Source: Burkholderia anthina (GTDB taxonomy: Bacteria > Pseudomonadota > Gammaproteobacteria > Burkholderiales > Burkholderiaceae). From it: DNA of 64,000 nucleotides. A program made the position numbers and the translations under genes. The stretch lies in assembly GCF_001547525.1 (NCBI RefSeq), contig NZ_CM003768.1, forward strand, positions 806,001 to 870,000, written 5' to 3'. Shown here in pieces: positions 1-9,465 of this stretch. Within the stretch, counting starts at the first letter, position 1; every line of letters begins with the position of its first letter. The notes below the pieces were generated by a model, which had not been told where the DNA came from, made no database searches, and was given only the letters and a program-made list of their open reading frames with translations.

Positions 1-157
1 CAAGAACGTGCTCGCGAAGTGCTACGGCGGCGACATCACGCGGAAGAAGAAACTGCTCGAGAAGCAGAAAGAAGGTAAGAAACGCATGAAGCAGGTGGGT
101 TCGGTCGAGATCCCGCAGGAGGCGTTCCTCGCGATCTTGCGCGTCGAAGACAAATAA
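1..157 (+). CDS. lepA: Elongation factor 4 (LepA), C-terminal end only
   Basis: The window opens inside this gene; the frame begins at base 2 and ends at the TAA at 155-157. The visible 51 codons encode the basic, Lys-rich C-terminal tail of the ribosomal back-translocase EF4, including the [20 protein letters not shown] stretch that is nearly invariant in the family and contacts tRNA in the peptidyl-transferase region. The gene lies 16 bp upstream of lepB, the usual lepA-lepB operon. Only the tail is visible, so nothing can be said about the GTPase domain. Confidence 0.95.
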
Positions 158-173
158 CAGGACTGATCCTTTT

Positions 174-1067
174 ATGAATTTTGCGCTGATTCTTTTTGTG
201 CTCGTCGTCGTGACGGGCGTAGCGTGGGTGCTGGACAAACTGGTGTTCCTGCCGCGGCGTCGCAAGGCGGCCGATTCGGCGATCGAGGAGTTCGATCGCC
301 AGCAGTCGCGCATCGACAAGCGTTTCGCGGACGAAAACGCGGCGCAGACGCGCTCGAAGCTGCGTGACGAAAAGCTGCGTCAGCCGTGGTGGCTCGAGTA
401 CACGGCGAGTTTCTTTCCGGTGATCCTGGCCGTGTTCGTCGTGCGCTCGTTCGTCGTCGAGCCGTTCAAGATTCCGTCGGGGTCGATGGTGCCGACGCTG
501 CTCGTCGGCGACTTCATCCTCGTCAACAAATTCGAGTACGGGCTGCGCCTGCCGGTCACCAACACGAAGATCACGCAGGGCAGCCCGCTGTCGCGCGGCG
601 ACGTCGTCGTGTTCCGCTATCCGAAGGACGAATCGGTCGACTACATCAAGCGCGTGATCGGCCTGCCGGGCGATACGGTCGCGTATCAGGACAAGCAGTT
701 GACGATCAACGGCCAGCCGGTGCCCGAAGCGCCGCTGCCCGATTACTTCGACGACGAGCGCCAGAATTACGCGAAGCAGTTCGAGGAAACGATCGGCAAC
801 AAGAAGAACGCGATCCTCAACAACCCGGCCGTGCCGCCGTTCGTGATGGGCGCATACGACTATCCGTATCGCGACAACTGCACGTACAACAGCCGCGGCG
901 TGATCTGCAAGGTGCCGCCCGGTCACTACTTCATGATGGGCGACAACCGCGACAACAGCGCGGATAGCCGCTACTGGGGTTTCGTGCCGGACCGGAACAT
1001 CGTCGGCCGCGCGTTCTTCATCTGGATGAACTTCAGCGACCTGAAGCGCATCGGTTCCTTCAACTGA
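174..1067 (+). CDS. lepB: Signal peptidase I
   Basis: Inner-membrane leader peptidase (297 aa, S26 family) that removes signal peptides from Sec and Tat substrates. An N-terminal membrane segment lies at about residues 1-20, followed by a charged cytoplasmic loop and a second hydrophobic segment at about 83-97. The catalytic Ser is in IPSGSMVPTL and the catalytic Lys is in the box around DYIKRVIGLPGD; the C-terminal MGDNRDNSADSRYWG box is intact. The two-Cys insertion near residues 240-250 (DNCTYNSRGVICKV) is typical of the proteobacterial enzyme. It sits between lepA and rnc as in most beta- and gammaproteobacteria. Confidence 0.97.
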   Translation: MNFALILFVLVVVTGVAWVLDKLVFLPRRRKAADSAIEEFDRQQSRIDKRFADENAAQTRSKLRDEKLRQPWWLEYTASFFPVILAVFVVRSFVVEPFKIPSGSMVPTLLVGDFILVNKFEYGLRLPVTNTKITQGSPLSRGDVVVFRYPKDESVDYIKRVIGLPGDTVAYQDKQLTINGQPVPEAPLPDYFDDERQNYAKQFEETIGNKKNAILNNPAVPPFVMGAYDYPYRDNCTYNSRGVICKVPPGHYFMMGDNRDNSADSRYWGFVPDRNIVGRAFFIWMNFSDLKRIGSFN

Positions 1068-1219
1068 TGCATTGATTCACACGCACTACGCGACGCACGG
1101 GCCGCGTCGCCTATTGCCGAACTACTTTAAGAACCGGCGGTAACACCGCCTCGTCACGCCTTTTCGTGTCCGGCCGTGCCGTTTCGGCCCGACCGGGCGC
1201 CCGCGTTATACTCCTGCAC

Positions 1220-2443
1220 ATGCCCCTATCCCAGTTGGAAAGCCGGCTGCGCTACGAATTTCGCAATGCGGAATTATTGCGCCAGGCTTTGACCCATCGC
1301 AGTCACAGTGCCACGCACAACGAACGGCTCGAGTTTCTCGGCGATTCCGTTCTGAATTGCGCGGTGGCCGCCCTTTTGTTCCAGCGCTTCGGCAAGCTGG
1401 ACGAAGGCGACCTGTCGCGCGTACGCGCCAACCTCGTCAAACAGCAGTCGCTGTATGAAATTGCTCAGGCCCTCAATATCTCGGACGGCCTGCGGCTGGG
1501 CGAGGGCGAGCTGCGCAGCGGCGGTTTCCGCCGCCCGTCGATCCTCGCGGACGCATTCGAAGCCATCATCGGGGCCGTGTTCCTCGATGGCGGCTTCGAA
1601 GCCGCCCAAGGGGTCATCAAGCGCCTCTATATCCCGATTCTCGACCACATCGATCCGCGCACCCTCGGCAAGGACGCGAAGACGCTGCTGCAGGAATATC
1701 TGCAGGGGCACAAGATCGCGCTGCCGACCTATACGGTCGTCGCGACGCATGGTGCGGCGCACAATCAGCAGTTCGAGGTCGAATGCACGGTGCCGAAGCT
1801 GGACGTGAAGGTATCGGGCTCCGGCGCGAGCCGGCGCGCGGCCGAGCAGGCCGCCGCGAAGAAGGCGCTCGACGAGGTGATGGCGGCCGCGCCGATGCTG
1901 GCCGCGAAGCCGAAGCGCTCGAAAAACGCGCGCGGGTCGAAGCATGTCGAACCCGAGATCGTGCCGGGCGTGAAGGGCGTGCAGGAAGCGCTCGACCTGC
2001 GCTCGCCCGAGCGGAAGGAGCGTGCGGCGGCGCGCGAGGCGAGGGCGGGCGGCGCGGTACCGGCCGTAACGGCTGCGACGGCTGGCGCCGAACCGGCCGT
2101 CGCGCCGATGGCCGCGATTCGCGCGGCGCATGTCGAACCGGCGGCGGACAAGGGCGAACGGGCGGCGAAGCCGGCGGCTGACAAAGTTGCCGACAAACCG
2201 GCCGAGCGGCTCGACAAGGCCGCGGAAAAGCCCGCCGAGGCCGCGCCTCGCGCAGCCGACAAGCCGGCCGGCCACGCAGCCGATCCGGCATCGTCGCCGG
2301 CCGACAAGCCTGCCGCGGGGGGCGACTCCGCCGCGCGCACGCCGGCGCGCGCGCGCGATGCCGCGGCGCCCGACGCCGAGACGCCACCCGGCGGCGCGAG
2401 CCTTGCTGCCGCGCAGGCGCGCGTGGCCGATGCCGACCACTGA
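1220..2443 (+). CDS. rnc: Ribonuclease III with long C-terminal extension
   Basis: Double-strand-specific endoribonuclease for rRNA and mRNA processing. I start it at the ATG at 1220 ([10 protein letters not shown]), because the frame upstream to 1166 does not resemble the family; this gives 407 aa. The catalytic RNase III domain spans about residues 1-130 with the signature [12 protein letters not shown], and the second acidic site is in [16 protein letters not shown] dsRNA-binding domain follows at about 160-220 ([18 protein letters not shown]). After that come about 180 residues of Ala/Pro/Lys-rich low-complexity sequence with recurring ADKPA-like units, absent from the E. coli enzyme (226 aa). 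The tail is unlikely to be folded. Confidence 0.95.
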   Translation: MPLSQLESRLRYEFRNAELLRQALTHRSHSATHNERLEFLGDSVLNCAVAALLFQRFGKLDEGDLSRVRANLVKQQSLYEIAQALNISDGLRLGEGELRSGGFRRPSILADAFEAIIGAVFLDGGFEAAQGVIKRLYIPILDHIDPRTLGKDAKTLLQEYLQGHKIALPTYTVVATHGAAHNQQFEVECTVPKLDVKVSGSGASRRAAEQAAAKKALDEVMAAAPMLAAKPKRSKNARGSKHVEPEIVPGVKGVQEALDLRSPERKERAAAREARAGGAVPAVTAATAGAEPAVAPMAAIRAAHVEPAADKGERAAKPAADKVADKPAERLDKAAEKPAEAAPRAADKPAGHAADPASSPADKPAAGGDSAARTPARARDAAAPDAETPPGGASLAAAQARVADADH

Positions 2444-2503
2444 ATTGCCCATCGATCGTGCCGCGCGCCGCGCGGCCGTTTCCGAACCTGTCTCCCAAAC
2501 GAT

Positions 2504-3403
2504 ATGAACACTCCCGCTCCTACCGGTTTCCGTTGCGGCATGATCGCGATCGTGGGCCGCCCGAACGTCGGCAAGTCGACGTTGATGAACGCACTCGTCG
2601 GCCAGAAGATCAGCATTACCTCGCGCAAGGCGCAGACGACCCGCCACCGCATCACCGGCATCAACACGTTCGACGACGCGCAATTCGTGTTCGTCGACAC
2701 GCCCGGCTTCCAGACCCGTCACAGCACCGCGCTGAACCGTTCGCTGAACCGCGCGGTCACGTCGACGCTGACGTCGGTCGACGTGATCCTGTTCGTGATC
2801 GAGGCCGGCCGCTTCGGGCCCGACGACCAGAAGGTGCTCGACCTGATCCCGCCCGGCATGCCGACGCTGCTGATCGCGAACAAGATCGACCGCGTGAACG
2901 ACAAGGCCACGCTGTTCCCGTTCATGCAGAAGGTGAGCGAGCTGCGCGAATTCACCGAGCTCGTGCCGTTGTCGGCGCAGAAGCCGGAAGACATCAAGCG
3001 CCTGCTGGACACGATCAAGCCGTACCTGCCGGAAGGCGAGCCGATCTACGGCGAGGACGAACTGACCGACCGCAGCTCGCGCTTCCTCGCGGCCGAAATC
3101 CTGCGCGAGAAGGTGTTCCGCTGGACCGGCGACGAACTGCCGTACACGAGCACCGTGCTGATCGACAAGTTCGAGGAGGAGGGTCGCCTGAAGCGCATCT
3201 TCGCGACGATCCTCGTCGAGCGCGATTCGCACAAGGCGATGGTGATCGGCAAGAAGGGCGAGAAGCTCAAGCAGATCAGCACCGAGGCGCGGATGGACAT
3301 GGAAAAGCTGTTCGACGGCCCCGTGTACCTCGAGACCTTCGTGAAGGTGAAGAGCGGCTGGGCCGACAACGAGGCGGGGCTGCGTGCCTATGGGTACGAA
3401 TGA
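2504..3403 (+). CDS. era: GTPase Era
   Basis: Ribosome-assembly GTPase (299 aa) that binds the 3' end of 16S rRNA. The G1 motif is GRPNVGKST near residue 18, G3 is DTPG near 66, G4 is NKID near 127, and the C-terminal KH RNA-binding domain lies at about 200-285 with the [12 protein letters not shown] loop. It is downstream of rnc by 60 bp and its 3' end overlaps the start of recO, the standard rnc-era-recO operon. Confidence 0.97.
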   Translation: MNTPAPTGFRCGMIAIVGRPNVGKSTLMNALVGQKISITSRKAQTTRHRITGINTFDDAQFVFVDTPGFQTRHSTALNRSLNRAVTSTLTSVDVILFVIEAGRFGPDDQKVLDLIPPGMPTLLIANKIDRVNDKATLFPFMQKVSELREFTELVPLSAQKPEDIKRLLDTIKPYLPEGEPIYGEDELTDRSSRFLAAEILREKVFRWTGDELPYTSTVLIDKFEEEGRLKRIFATILVERDSHKAMVIGKKGEKLKQISTEARMDMEKLFDGPVYLETFVKVKSGWADNEAGLRAYGYE

Positions 3404-4226
3404 CGCGCTGACGTCGACCGAAGACGCGGTGACGGCCGGCGCGAACGACGCGCCGCTGCCGGCACCACCCGAACCGCCGCGCAAGGCGCGGCGCGCGACG
3501 TCTCGCACGTCCGATTTCCGCGTCGCCGAGCAGCCGGCGTTCGTGCTGCACAGCTATCCGTATCGGGAAACGAGCCTGATCGTCGACGTGCTGACGCGCG
3601 ATCACGGCCGGCTCGCGCTCGTCGCGAAGGGCGCGAAGCGCCCGCACTCCGCGTTGCGCGGCGTATTGCAGACCTTCCAGCCGCTGCTGCTGTCGTGGTC
3701 GGGCAAATCCGAGGTGCGCACGCTGACGGGCGCCGAATGGGTCGGCGGGATGCTGCCGCTCGGCGGCGACGGGCTGTTGTGCGGTTTCTACGCGAACGAG
3801 CTGCTCGTCAAATTCTGCGCGCGCGAGGATCCCCAGCCGCCGCTGTTCAATCATTACGTGCTGACGCTCACGCGCCTCGCGCACGGCGAGCCCGCCGTGC
3901 AGGTGCTGCGCTCGTTCGAGCGCGTGCTGTTGCGCGAGACCGGCTATGCGATGGCGCTGAACCGCACGGTCGCCCGCCGTGCGGTCGAACCCGACCGGCG
4001 CTACGTGTTCGATCCCGAGCGCGGCGTGCGCAACGCGGACGACGACGTGCCGTCGCACTGGCCGGTCATCACCGGGCAGACGTTGCTCGACATGGAGCAG
4101 GACGATTACCATCGAGCCCAGACGGTCGCGCAGAGCAAGACGCTGATGCGCTTCCTGCTGAACACCTATCTCGGCGGTACGCCGCTCGCCACGCGTCAGA
4201 TCCTGATCGACCTGCAAAACCTATGA
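3390..4226 (+). CDS. recO: DNA repair protein RecO
   Basis: RecF-pathway recombination mediator that loads RecA onto SSB-coated DNA. I prefer the ATG at 3390 (MGTNDALTS); a GTG two codons earlier is possible. Either start lies inside the end of era, so translation is probably coupled. An N-terminal extension of about 45 residues precedes the OB fold (about 48-125: [20 protein letters not shown], then [13 protein letters not shown]), followed by the helical RecO_C domain ending QILIDLQNL. The stop overlaps the pdxJ start (ATGA). Confidence 0.94.
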   Translation: MGTNDALTSTEDAVTAGANDAPLPAPPEPPRKARRATSRTSDFRVAEQPAFVLHSYPYRETSLIVDVLTRDHGRLALVAKGAKRPHSALRGVLQTFQPLLLSWSGKSEVRTLTGAEWVGGMLPLGGDGLLCGFYANELLVKFCAREDPQPPLFNHYVLTLTRLAHGEPAVQVLRSFERVLLRETGYAMALNRTVARRAVEPDRRYVFDPERGVRNADDDVPSHWPVITGQTLLDMEQDDYHRAQTVAQSKTLMRFLLNTYLGGTPLATRQILIDLQNL

Positions 4227-4999
4227 GCTTCTTCCTGACAACGCCCACCGCCATCGACCTCGGCGTGAACATCGACCACGTCGCGACGCTGCGCAATGCA
4301 CGCGGCACGCGCTATCCCGATCCGATCCGCGCGGCGCTCGCCGCCGAAGAGGCGGGCGCGGACGCGATCACGCTGCACTTGCGCGAGGATCGCCGCCACA
4401 TCGTCGACGCCGACGTGCGCGAGCTGCGCCCGCTGCTGAAGACGCGCATGAACCTCGAATGCGCGGTGACGGCCGAGATGCTCGACATCGCCTGCGAAGT
4501 GCGTCCGCACGATGCGTGCCTCGTGCCGGAGAAGCGTGCGGAACTGACGACCGAAGGCGGTCTCGACGTGGCCGGCCACTTCGACGCCGTGCGGGCGGCG
4601 TGCAAGCAGCTTGCCGACGCGGGTGTGCGCGTGTCGCTGTTCATCGACCCGGACGACACGCAGATTCGCGCCGCCCACGAAGCAGGTGCGCCGGTGATCG
4701 AGCTGCATACGGGCCGCTACGCCGAAGCGCACGACGAAGCGCAGCAGCAGCGCGAATACGAGCGTATCGTCGCGGGCGTGCAGACCGGCGCGCAGCTGGG
4801 CCTGAAGGTCAATGCGGGCCATGGGCTGCACTACACGAACGTGCAGCAGATCGCCGCGATCGACGGCATCGTCGAGCTGAACATCGGCCACGCGATCGTC
4901 GCGCACGCGATCTTCGCGGGCTGGGACAACGCGGTGCGCGAGATGAAGGCGATCATGGTCGCCGCACGCGTCGCCGCGCTGCACGGCGGCGCGCGCTGA
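4223..4999 (+). CDS. pdxJ: Pyridoxine 5'-phosphate synthase
   Basis: Last step of DXP-dependent vitamin B6 synthesis: it condenses 3-amino-2-oxopropyl phosphate with deoxyxylulose 5-phosphate to pyridoxine 5'-phosphate (258 aa, TIM barrel). The N-terminal motif [17 protein letters not shown] is the family signature, and the phosphate-binding GHGLHYTNV and [12 protein letters not shown] motifs are present near the C-terminus. The ATG at 4223 overlaps the recO TGA by 4 bp. The recO-pdxJ-acpS order is typical of proteobacteria. Confidence 0.97.
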   Translation: MSFFLTTPTAIDLGVNIDHVATLRNARGTRYPDPIRAALAAEEAGADAITLHLREDRRHIVDADVRELRPLLKTRMNLECAVTAEMLDIACEVRPHDACLVPEKRAELTTEGGLDVAGHFDAVRAACKQLADAGVRVSLFIDPDDTQIRAAHEAGAPVIELHTGRYAEAHDEAQQQREYERIVAGVQTGAQLGLKVNAGHGLHYTNVQQIAAIDGIVELNIGHAIVAHAIFAGWDNAVREMKAIMVAARVAALHGGAR

Positions 5000-5080
5000 C
5001 GATGCGAGGCTGCCGCGCCCCGCACGCCGTTCGCGACGCTCTTGACCCGGCCTCGCCGGGCCACCCCCGCGGAGACTGAC

Positions 5081-5527
5081 ATGGCGATCTACGGTATCGG
5101 TACCGACATCGCGCAAGTGAGCCGCGTCGCGGCCGTGCTCGAGCGCACGGGCGGCCGGTTTGCCGAGAAGGTGCTCGGCCCCGACGAGCTACGCGTGTTC
5201 CACGCCCGGCGCGCGCGCTCCGAGGCGCGCGGCATCGCGTTTCTCGCGACGCGCTTCTCCGCGAAGGAAGCGTTCTCGAAGGCGATCGGGCTCGGCATGC
5301 ACTGGCCGATGACGTGGCGTGCACTGCAGACGCTCAATCATCCGAGCGGCGAGCCGTACGTGGTCGCATCGGGCGAGCTGGCCGACTGGCTGGCCGCGCG
5401 CGGCATCACGGCGCGCGTGACGGTCAGCGACGAACGCGACTACGCGGTGTCGTTCGTGATCGCCGAGACGGACGCTGAAACGGCCGCCGCGCGTGCCCCT
5501 GCACCTGTTTCCCGAACCTCCTCCTGA
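5081..5527 (+). CDS. acpS: Holo-[acyl-carrier-protein] synthase
   Basis: Transfers 4'-phosphopantetheine from CoA to the serine of apo-ACP. The 148-aa product begins [15 protein letters not shown]; the Mg-binding Asp is in GTDI near residue 8 and the second acidic ligand is in [11 protein letters not shown] near residue 60. The C-terminal 15 or so residues are Ala/Pro-rich and not conserved. The gene follows pdxJ by 81 bp. It would normally be followed directly by nagZ but is separated from it here by a transposon relic. Confidence 0.96.
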   Translation: MAIYGIGTDIAQVSRVAAVLERTGGRFAEKVLGPDELRVFHARRARSEARGIAFLATRFSAKEAFSKAIGLGMHWPMTWRALQTLNHPSGEPYVVASGELADWLAARGITARVTVSDERDYAVSFVIAETDAETAAARAPAPVSRTSS

Positions 5528-5553
5528 CGGAATTCCCGATTCGTTGACGTCAT

Positions 5554-5894
5554 CCACCGCCTAAAGGCGGTGGATTCCCACACCTGGCGATGCATGTCCG
5601 CATCGGAGAATGTTCAGCGCAGCGTTGATATCACGATCATGCTCGACACCACAGCCACTGCAGGCCCACTCTCTTATTCTCAGTCCCGCGATACCTTTCG
5701 GCCGCGTCGTGCTGTCTTTCGACCCGCACGCCGAACAGGACTGGGTCGAACCGCTTTCGTCGACTTCCTCGAACGTAGCAGTCCGTTGAGCGACTTCACG
5801 CGGTAGCGGTAGACAAGGATCATGCAGGTGATCCTAATCCGTGGAAGAAGCTGCCTGTCAACAGCACCCCTTTCCTTCCCGCCATCAATGGCGG
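5554..5894 (-). mobile_element. Miniature IS605/IS1341-type element, internally deleted
   Basis: A relic of about 340 bp sits between acpS and nagZ. On the minus strand it reads: left-end hairpin (7-bp stem, 5879-5894), tnpB start, abrupt junction, tnpB end, right-end hairpin (8-bp stem CCACCGCC/GGCGGTGG with loop TAAA, 5554-5573). Subterminal hairpins at each end are what IS200/IS605 transposases recognise. Exact tips were not determined, and no TnpA gene is present. Its left-end hairpin lies only about 20 bp upstream of the nagZ start and may affect that gene's expression. Confidence 0.75.
5561..5823 (-). pseudogene. TnpB remnant: N-terminus joined to C-terminal zinc finger
   Basis: Minus strand from the ATG at 5823 reads MILVYRYRVKSLNGLL, a typical TnpB amino terminus. 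After a deletion and frame change near 5770-5785 the next frame carries the C-terminal about 68 residues: QSCSACGSKDS, then WACSGCGVEHDRDINAALNI, ending in a TAG that lies inside the right-end hairpin. Both CxxC pairs of the zinc finger and the terminal RDxNAALNI motif are intact. Around 300 central residues, including most of the RuvC domain, are missing, so it cannot encode an active nuclease. Confidence 0.85.
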
Positions 5895-5915
5895 AGTTTC
5901 TCGGAGCAAATTCTG

Positions 5916-6944
5916 ATGAAAACGACTCCCGGCCCGGTCATGCTCGACGTCGTCGGCACGGCCTTGTCGCGCGACGATGCGCGGCGCCTCGCGCATCCGA
6001 ATACCGGCGGCGTGATCCTGTTCGCGCGGCACTTCCAGAATCGTGCGCAGCTGACCGCGCTGACCGACTCGATCCGCGCGGTGCGCGAAGACATCCTGAT
6101 CGCCGTCGACCACGAAGGCGGGCGCGTGCAGCGGTTCCGCACCGACGGCTTTACCGTGCTGCCCGCCATGCGCCGCCTCGGCGAACTGTGGGATCGCGAC
6201 GTGCTGCTCGCGACGAAGGTCGCGACTGCCGTCGGCTACATCCTGGCCGCCGAACTGCGCGCATGCGGGATCGACATGAGCTTCACGCCGGTGCTCGACC
6301 TCGACTACGGGCACTCGAAGGTGATCGGCGATCGTGCGTTCCATCGCGACCCGCGCGTCGTCACGCTGCTCGCGAAGAGCCTGAATCACGGGCTGTCGCT
6401 CGCGGGCATGGCGAACTGCGGCAAGCATTTCCCGGGGCACGGCTTCGCGGAAGCCGATTCGCACGTCGCGCTGCCGACCGACGACCGCACGCTCGACGCG
6501 ATCCTCGAACAGGACGTCGCGCCGTACGACTGGCTCGGGCTGTCGCTGGCTGCGGTGATTCCGGCGCACGTGATCTACACCCAGGTCGACAAGCGGCCGG
6601 CCGGGTTCTCGCGCGTGTGGCTGCAGGACATCTTGCGCGGCAGGCTCGGCTTCACGGGCGCGATCTTCAGCGACGACCTGTCGATGGAGGCCGCCCGCGA
6701 AGGCGGCACGCTCACGCAAGCAGCCGACGCCGCGCTGGCCGCCGGTTGCGACATGGTGCTCGTCTGCAACCAGCCGGACGCGGCCGAGGTCGTGCTGAAC
6801 GGACTGAAGGCGCGGGCCTCGGCCGAATCGGTGCGGCGCCTCAAGCGGATGCGCGCGCGCGGCAAGGCGCTCAAGTGGGACAAGCTGATCGCGCAACCCG
6901 AGTATCGGCAGGCGCGGGCGCTGTTGAACAGCGCGCTCGCGTAA
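5916..6944 (+). CDS. nagZ: Beta-N-acetylhexosaminidase NagZ
   Basis: Cytoplasmic GH3 enzyme that cleaves GlcNAc from 1,6-anhydroMurNAc-peptides during peptidoglycan recycling; in many bacteria its products feed AmpC beta-lactamase induction. The 342-aa product starts at 5916 (MKTTPGPVMLDV) after a GGAG 10 bp upstream; the longer frame back to 5841 runs into the transposon end. Conserved motifs are AVDHEGGRVQRF (near 65), CGKHFPGHG with the catalytic-loop His (near 170), and the nucleophile Asp in IFSDDLSMEA (near 250). Confidence 0.95.
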   Translation: MKTTPGPVMLDVVGTALSRDDARRLAHPNTGGVILFARHFQNRAQLTALTDSIRAVREDILIAVDHEGGRVQRFRTDGFTVLPAMRRLGELWDRDVLLATKVATAVGYILAAELRACGIDMSFTPVLDLDYGHSKVIGDRAFHRDPRVVTLLAKSLNHGLSLAGMANCGKHFPGHGFAEADSHVALPTDDRTLDAILEQDVAPYDWLGLSLAAVIPAHVIYTQVDKRPAGFSRVWLQDILRGRLGFTGAIFSDDLSMEAAREGGTLTQAADAALAAGCDMVLVCNQPDAAEVVLNGLKARASAESVRRLKRMRARGKALKWDKLIAQPEYRQARALLNSALA

Positions 6945-6993
6945 GCGGGCAGGGATGGCGCGAGTCGGGCCGTTCCGGTCTCCCCGAACGAAA

Positions 6994-7018
6994 GGCCGCG
7001 CAGTCGCGCGGCTTTTTT
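6994..7018 (+). terminator. Rho-independent terminator after nagZ
   Basis: GGCCGCGCAGTCGCGCGGC folds into a GC-rich stem followed by TTTTTT, 50 bp downstream of the nagZ stop and pointing along the plus strand. It faces the leftward response-regulator gene. Confidence 0.8.
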
Positions 7019-7117
7019 ACGCGTTGCGACAGCCCTGAGTCGGGCAGTCGCCGGAGCGGACTTTGATGCAACTAACGGTCAAACTCGACCAGCGCCCGCA
7101 TGCAGGAGCGCGTCCGC

Positions 7118-8503
7118 TCAGTTCACCTTCATCCGTTGCAGCTTGTTGTACAGCGTCTTCGGGCTGATGCCGAGCAGCGTCGCCGCGCGGTGGCGCGTAC
7201 CGCCGACCGCGTCGAGCGTTGCCCGGATCAGCAGATCCTCGACGTCGGACAGCGGTGTGCCGACCTTGATCTGCACGCTGCTGCCGTTCAGTGCGGCGCC
7301 AGCGGAGAAGCTGGCCTCGCCGGCGCGCAGCGTCTCGATGAAGTCGCCCGATGCGTCGTACGCGAAGCGCACGCGTTCCCGCAACTCGCGCACGTTGCCC
7401 GGCCATTCGTAGGACAGGCATTCGCGCACGAAGCCCGGCGCCGCGCGCTTGTCGGTCGTGCTGCGGCCGGTCGCGCGCGCTTCGCGGTTCAGTTCGTCGA
7501 TCTGCGCATCCGCGATCGCGAGTGCGTCGCCGTCGCGTTCGCGCAGCGGCGGCATCGTGATCGACGCCGCGTCGAGGCGCAGCCACAGATCCTCGCGCAG
7601 CGTGCCGTTCGCCACCGCTTCGCGCGCCGGGCGGCGCGTGGCCGCGATCAGCCGGAAATCGCTGGTGATCGAGCTCGTGCCGCCGATCCGCATGAAGTTC
7701 TGCGAATCGAGCGCGTGCAGCAGCGCTTCCTGCAGCACGAGCGGCAGTGCGGTGATTTCGTCGAGGAACAGCGTGCCGCCGCCGGCCTGTTCGAACAGGC
7801 CGGATTCGCGGCGCTCGGCGCCGTCGAACGCGCCGCGTTCGTGGCCGAACAGCACGCTGTCGAGCGAGGCGCCGTGTCGGCCGGCCTGCGCGAGCATGCG
7901 GCAGTCGAACGACACGAACGGCCCTTTGCGGCGCCGGCTCAGCTCGTGCAGCGTGCGCGCGGCCAGCTTCTTGCCGGTGCCGGCCTCGCCGGAGAACAGC
8001 ACGGCCGTTTCGGTGTGGGCATTGTGCTCGATCATGTCGTACACGTGCTGCATCGCGTCGCTGCGGCCGACCAGCGCGCCGAAGCGGCCGAGATGGCGCA
8101 GCGACGCACGCAGCGACTGCACTTCGTCGATCAGCTCGTACGGGCGGGGAATCCGCGCGAGCAGGCTGCGCAGGCGCGGAATGTTGATCGGCTTGAGCAG
8201 GTAGTCCCAGATGCCGTGGCGCAAGCCCTCGATGGCGCTCTCGACCGTCGCGTTGCCCGTCAGCACGATCACCGGCAGCGAGCCGTTCGGCTGTTGCTGC
8301 GGCAGGTGCTGGAGCAGGTCGAACCCGCTGCCGTCCGGCAGGTTCAGGTCGACGAGCACGACGTCGGGAATCGAGCGGCCGAGCGCCGTGCGCGCTTCGG
8401 CGAGCGACGTGGCCGTGTCGACCGAGAAGCCGTCCGCGGCGAGCAGCGCGGTGAGGCCTGACAGGCTGTTGGGATCGTCTTCGACAATCAGGGCGTGTGG
8501 CAT
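7118..8503 (-). CDS. NtrC-like response regulator with altered sigma-54 contact loop
   Basis: Response regulator (461 aa from the ATG at 8503; a TTG seven codons earlier is less likely). The receiver domain is at about 1-115 with phospho-acceptor Asp in VLVDLNLPDG (about 52) and KP near 104. The AAA+ domain is at about 145-375 with Walker A GEAGTGKK (172-179) and Walker B TLFLDE (244-249). A Fis-type helix-turn-helix ends the protein (RHRAATLLGISPKTLYNKLQ). The GAFTGA loop, essential for sigma-54 contact in NtrC and PspF, reads GAFDGA at 224-229, and the usual Walker A GTGKE reads GTGKK. No histidine kinase gene is adjacent. Sigma-54 activation is therefore uncertain. Confidence 0.85.
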   Translation of the reverse strand: MPHALIVEDDPNSLSGLTALLAADGFSVDTATSLAEARTALGRSIPDVVLVDLNLPDGSGFDLLQHLPQQQPNGSLPVIVLTGNATVESAIEGLRHGIWDYLLKPINIPRLRSLLARIPRPYELIDEVQSLRASLRHLGRFGALVGRSDAMQHVYDMIEHNAHTETAVLFSGEAGTGKKLAARTLHELSRRRKGPFVSFDCRMLAQAGRHGASLDSVLFGHERGAFDGAERRESGLFEQAGGGTLFLDEITALPLVLQEALLHALDSQNFMRIGGTSSITSDFRLIAATRRPAREAVANGTLREDLWLRLDAASITMPPLRERDGDALAIADAQIDELNREARATGRSTTDKRAAPGFVRECLSYEWPGNVRELRERVRFAYDASGDFIETLRAGEASFSAGAALNGSSVQIKVGTPLSDVEDLLIRATLDAVGGTRHRAATLLGISPKTLYNKLQRMKVN

Positions 8504-8718
8504 GGTGGACGCGAGTCGAGTCAAGAGAGGCGGGCTGTCGGCCAGCGGACCGCAGCCGCATGTCGGATTAAAGATTGATTTTATGCCCCGCCGAACGCGT
8601 CACGCGCATTATTTCTCCGGCGCTATAAAACAGTTACCGATGATACAAATTGAATATCTTTACCGGTGGCTTTTGTGCTGCGCATGGTTGCTGCCTGCGG
8701 CAGCTGTTGGCGCCAGAC

Positions 8719-8745
8719 AAACAAAAAGCGCCCCGAAGGGCGCTT
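8719..8745 (-). terminator. Terminator after efp
   Basis: On the minus strand AAGCGCCCTTCGGGGCGCTTTTTGT forms a stem with a tetraloop and a U-rich tail, 26 bp after the efp stop codon. The remaining sequence between here and the response regulator (8504-8718) contains no convincing gene. Confidence 0.8.
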
Positions 8746-8770
8746 TGTTCGACGCGGATATCGCTGGCGC

Positions 8771-9328
8771 TTATGCGCGGCTGCGGTATTCGTTCGTGCG
8801 CGTATCGATTTCGATCTTGTCGCCGGTGTTGCAGAACAGCGGCACTTGCAGTTCGAAGCCGGTCGCGAGCTTCGCGTTCTTCAGCACCTTGCCCGACGAC
8901 GTGTCGCCCTTGACGGCCGGTTCCGTGTAGGTGATTTCGCGAACGAGGATCGTCGGCAGTTCGACCGAGATCGCCTTCTCGTTGTAGAACACGACTTCGC
9001 AAGCCATGCCGTCTTCGAGGTAGTTCAGCGCTTCGCCCATCATTTCGGCTTCGACTTCGTACTGGTTGTAGTCGGCGTCCATGAACACGTACATCGGGTC
9101 GGCGAAGTACGAGTACGTCACTTCCTTGCGGTCGAGCACGACGACGTCGAACTTGTCGTCGGCCTTGTAGACCGATTCCTGGCCCGCGTTCGTCAGCAGG
9201 TTCTTCATCTTCATCTTGACGACGGCGGCGTTACGGCCCGACTTGTTGTATTCCGTCTTTGCGATGACCCAGGCATCGTTGCCGATCTGCACGACGTTGC
9301 CTACGCGGAGTTCCTGTGCGGTTTTCAT
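8771..9328 (-). CDS. efp: Translation elongation factor P (Arg32 type)
   Basis: EF-P (185 aa) relieves ribosome stalling at polyproline. The modification loop reads [12 protein letters not shown], which places Arg at position 32. This is the EarP-modified (rhamnosyl-arginine) class rather than the Lys34/EpmA class. The three beta-barrel domains are full length. Upstream and co-oriented lies earP, 137 bp away. Confidence 0.97.
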   Translation of the reverse strand: MKTAQELRVGNVVQIGNDAWVIAKTEYNKSGRNAAVVKMKMKNLLTNAGQESVYKADDKFDVVVLDRKEVTYSYFADPMYVFMDADYNQYEVEAEMMGEALNYLEDGMACEVVFYNEKAISVELPTILVREITYTEPAVKGDTSSGKVLKNAKLATGFELQVPLFCNTGDKIEIDTRTNEYRSRA

Positions 9329-9465
9329 AAAAAAACTGTCCTGATCAAATCAAATAAATAAGTGCCTGAGCGGTGCACAACGGGTGAGGCGCCAAGCAGA
9401 TGCGTTCCGGTGGGCGCCCAAAGCTCAAACGCGAGCGCTTGCGTGGCCAGCCGTCGGATAACCGC

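Noticed and set aside
1274..3508. Minus-strand open frame of 744 codons opposite rnc and era
   Set aside because: High-GC antisense shadow: it lies across two well-supported genes, its residues are Arg/His/Leu-rich noise, and no domain is visible.
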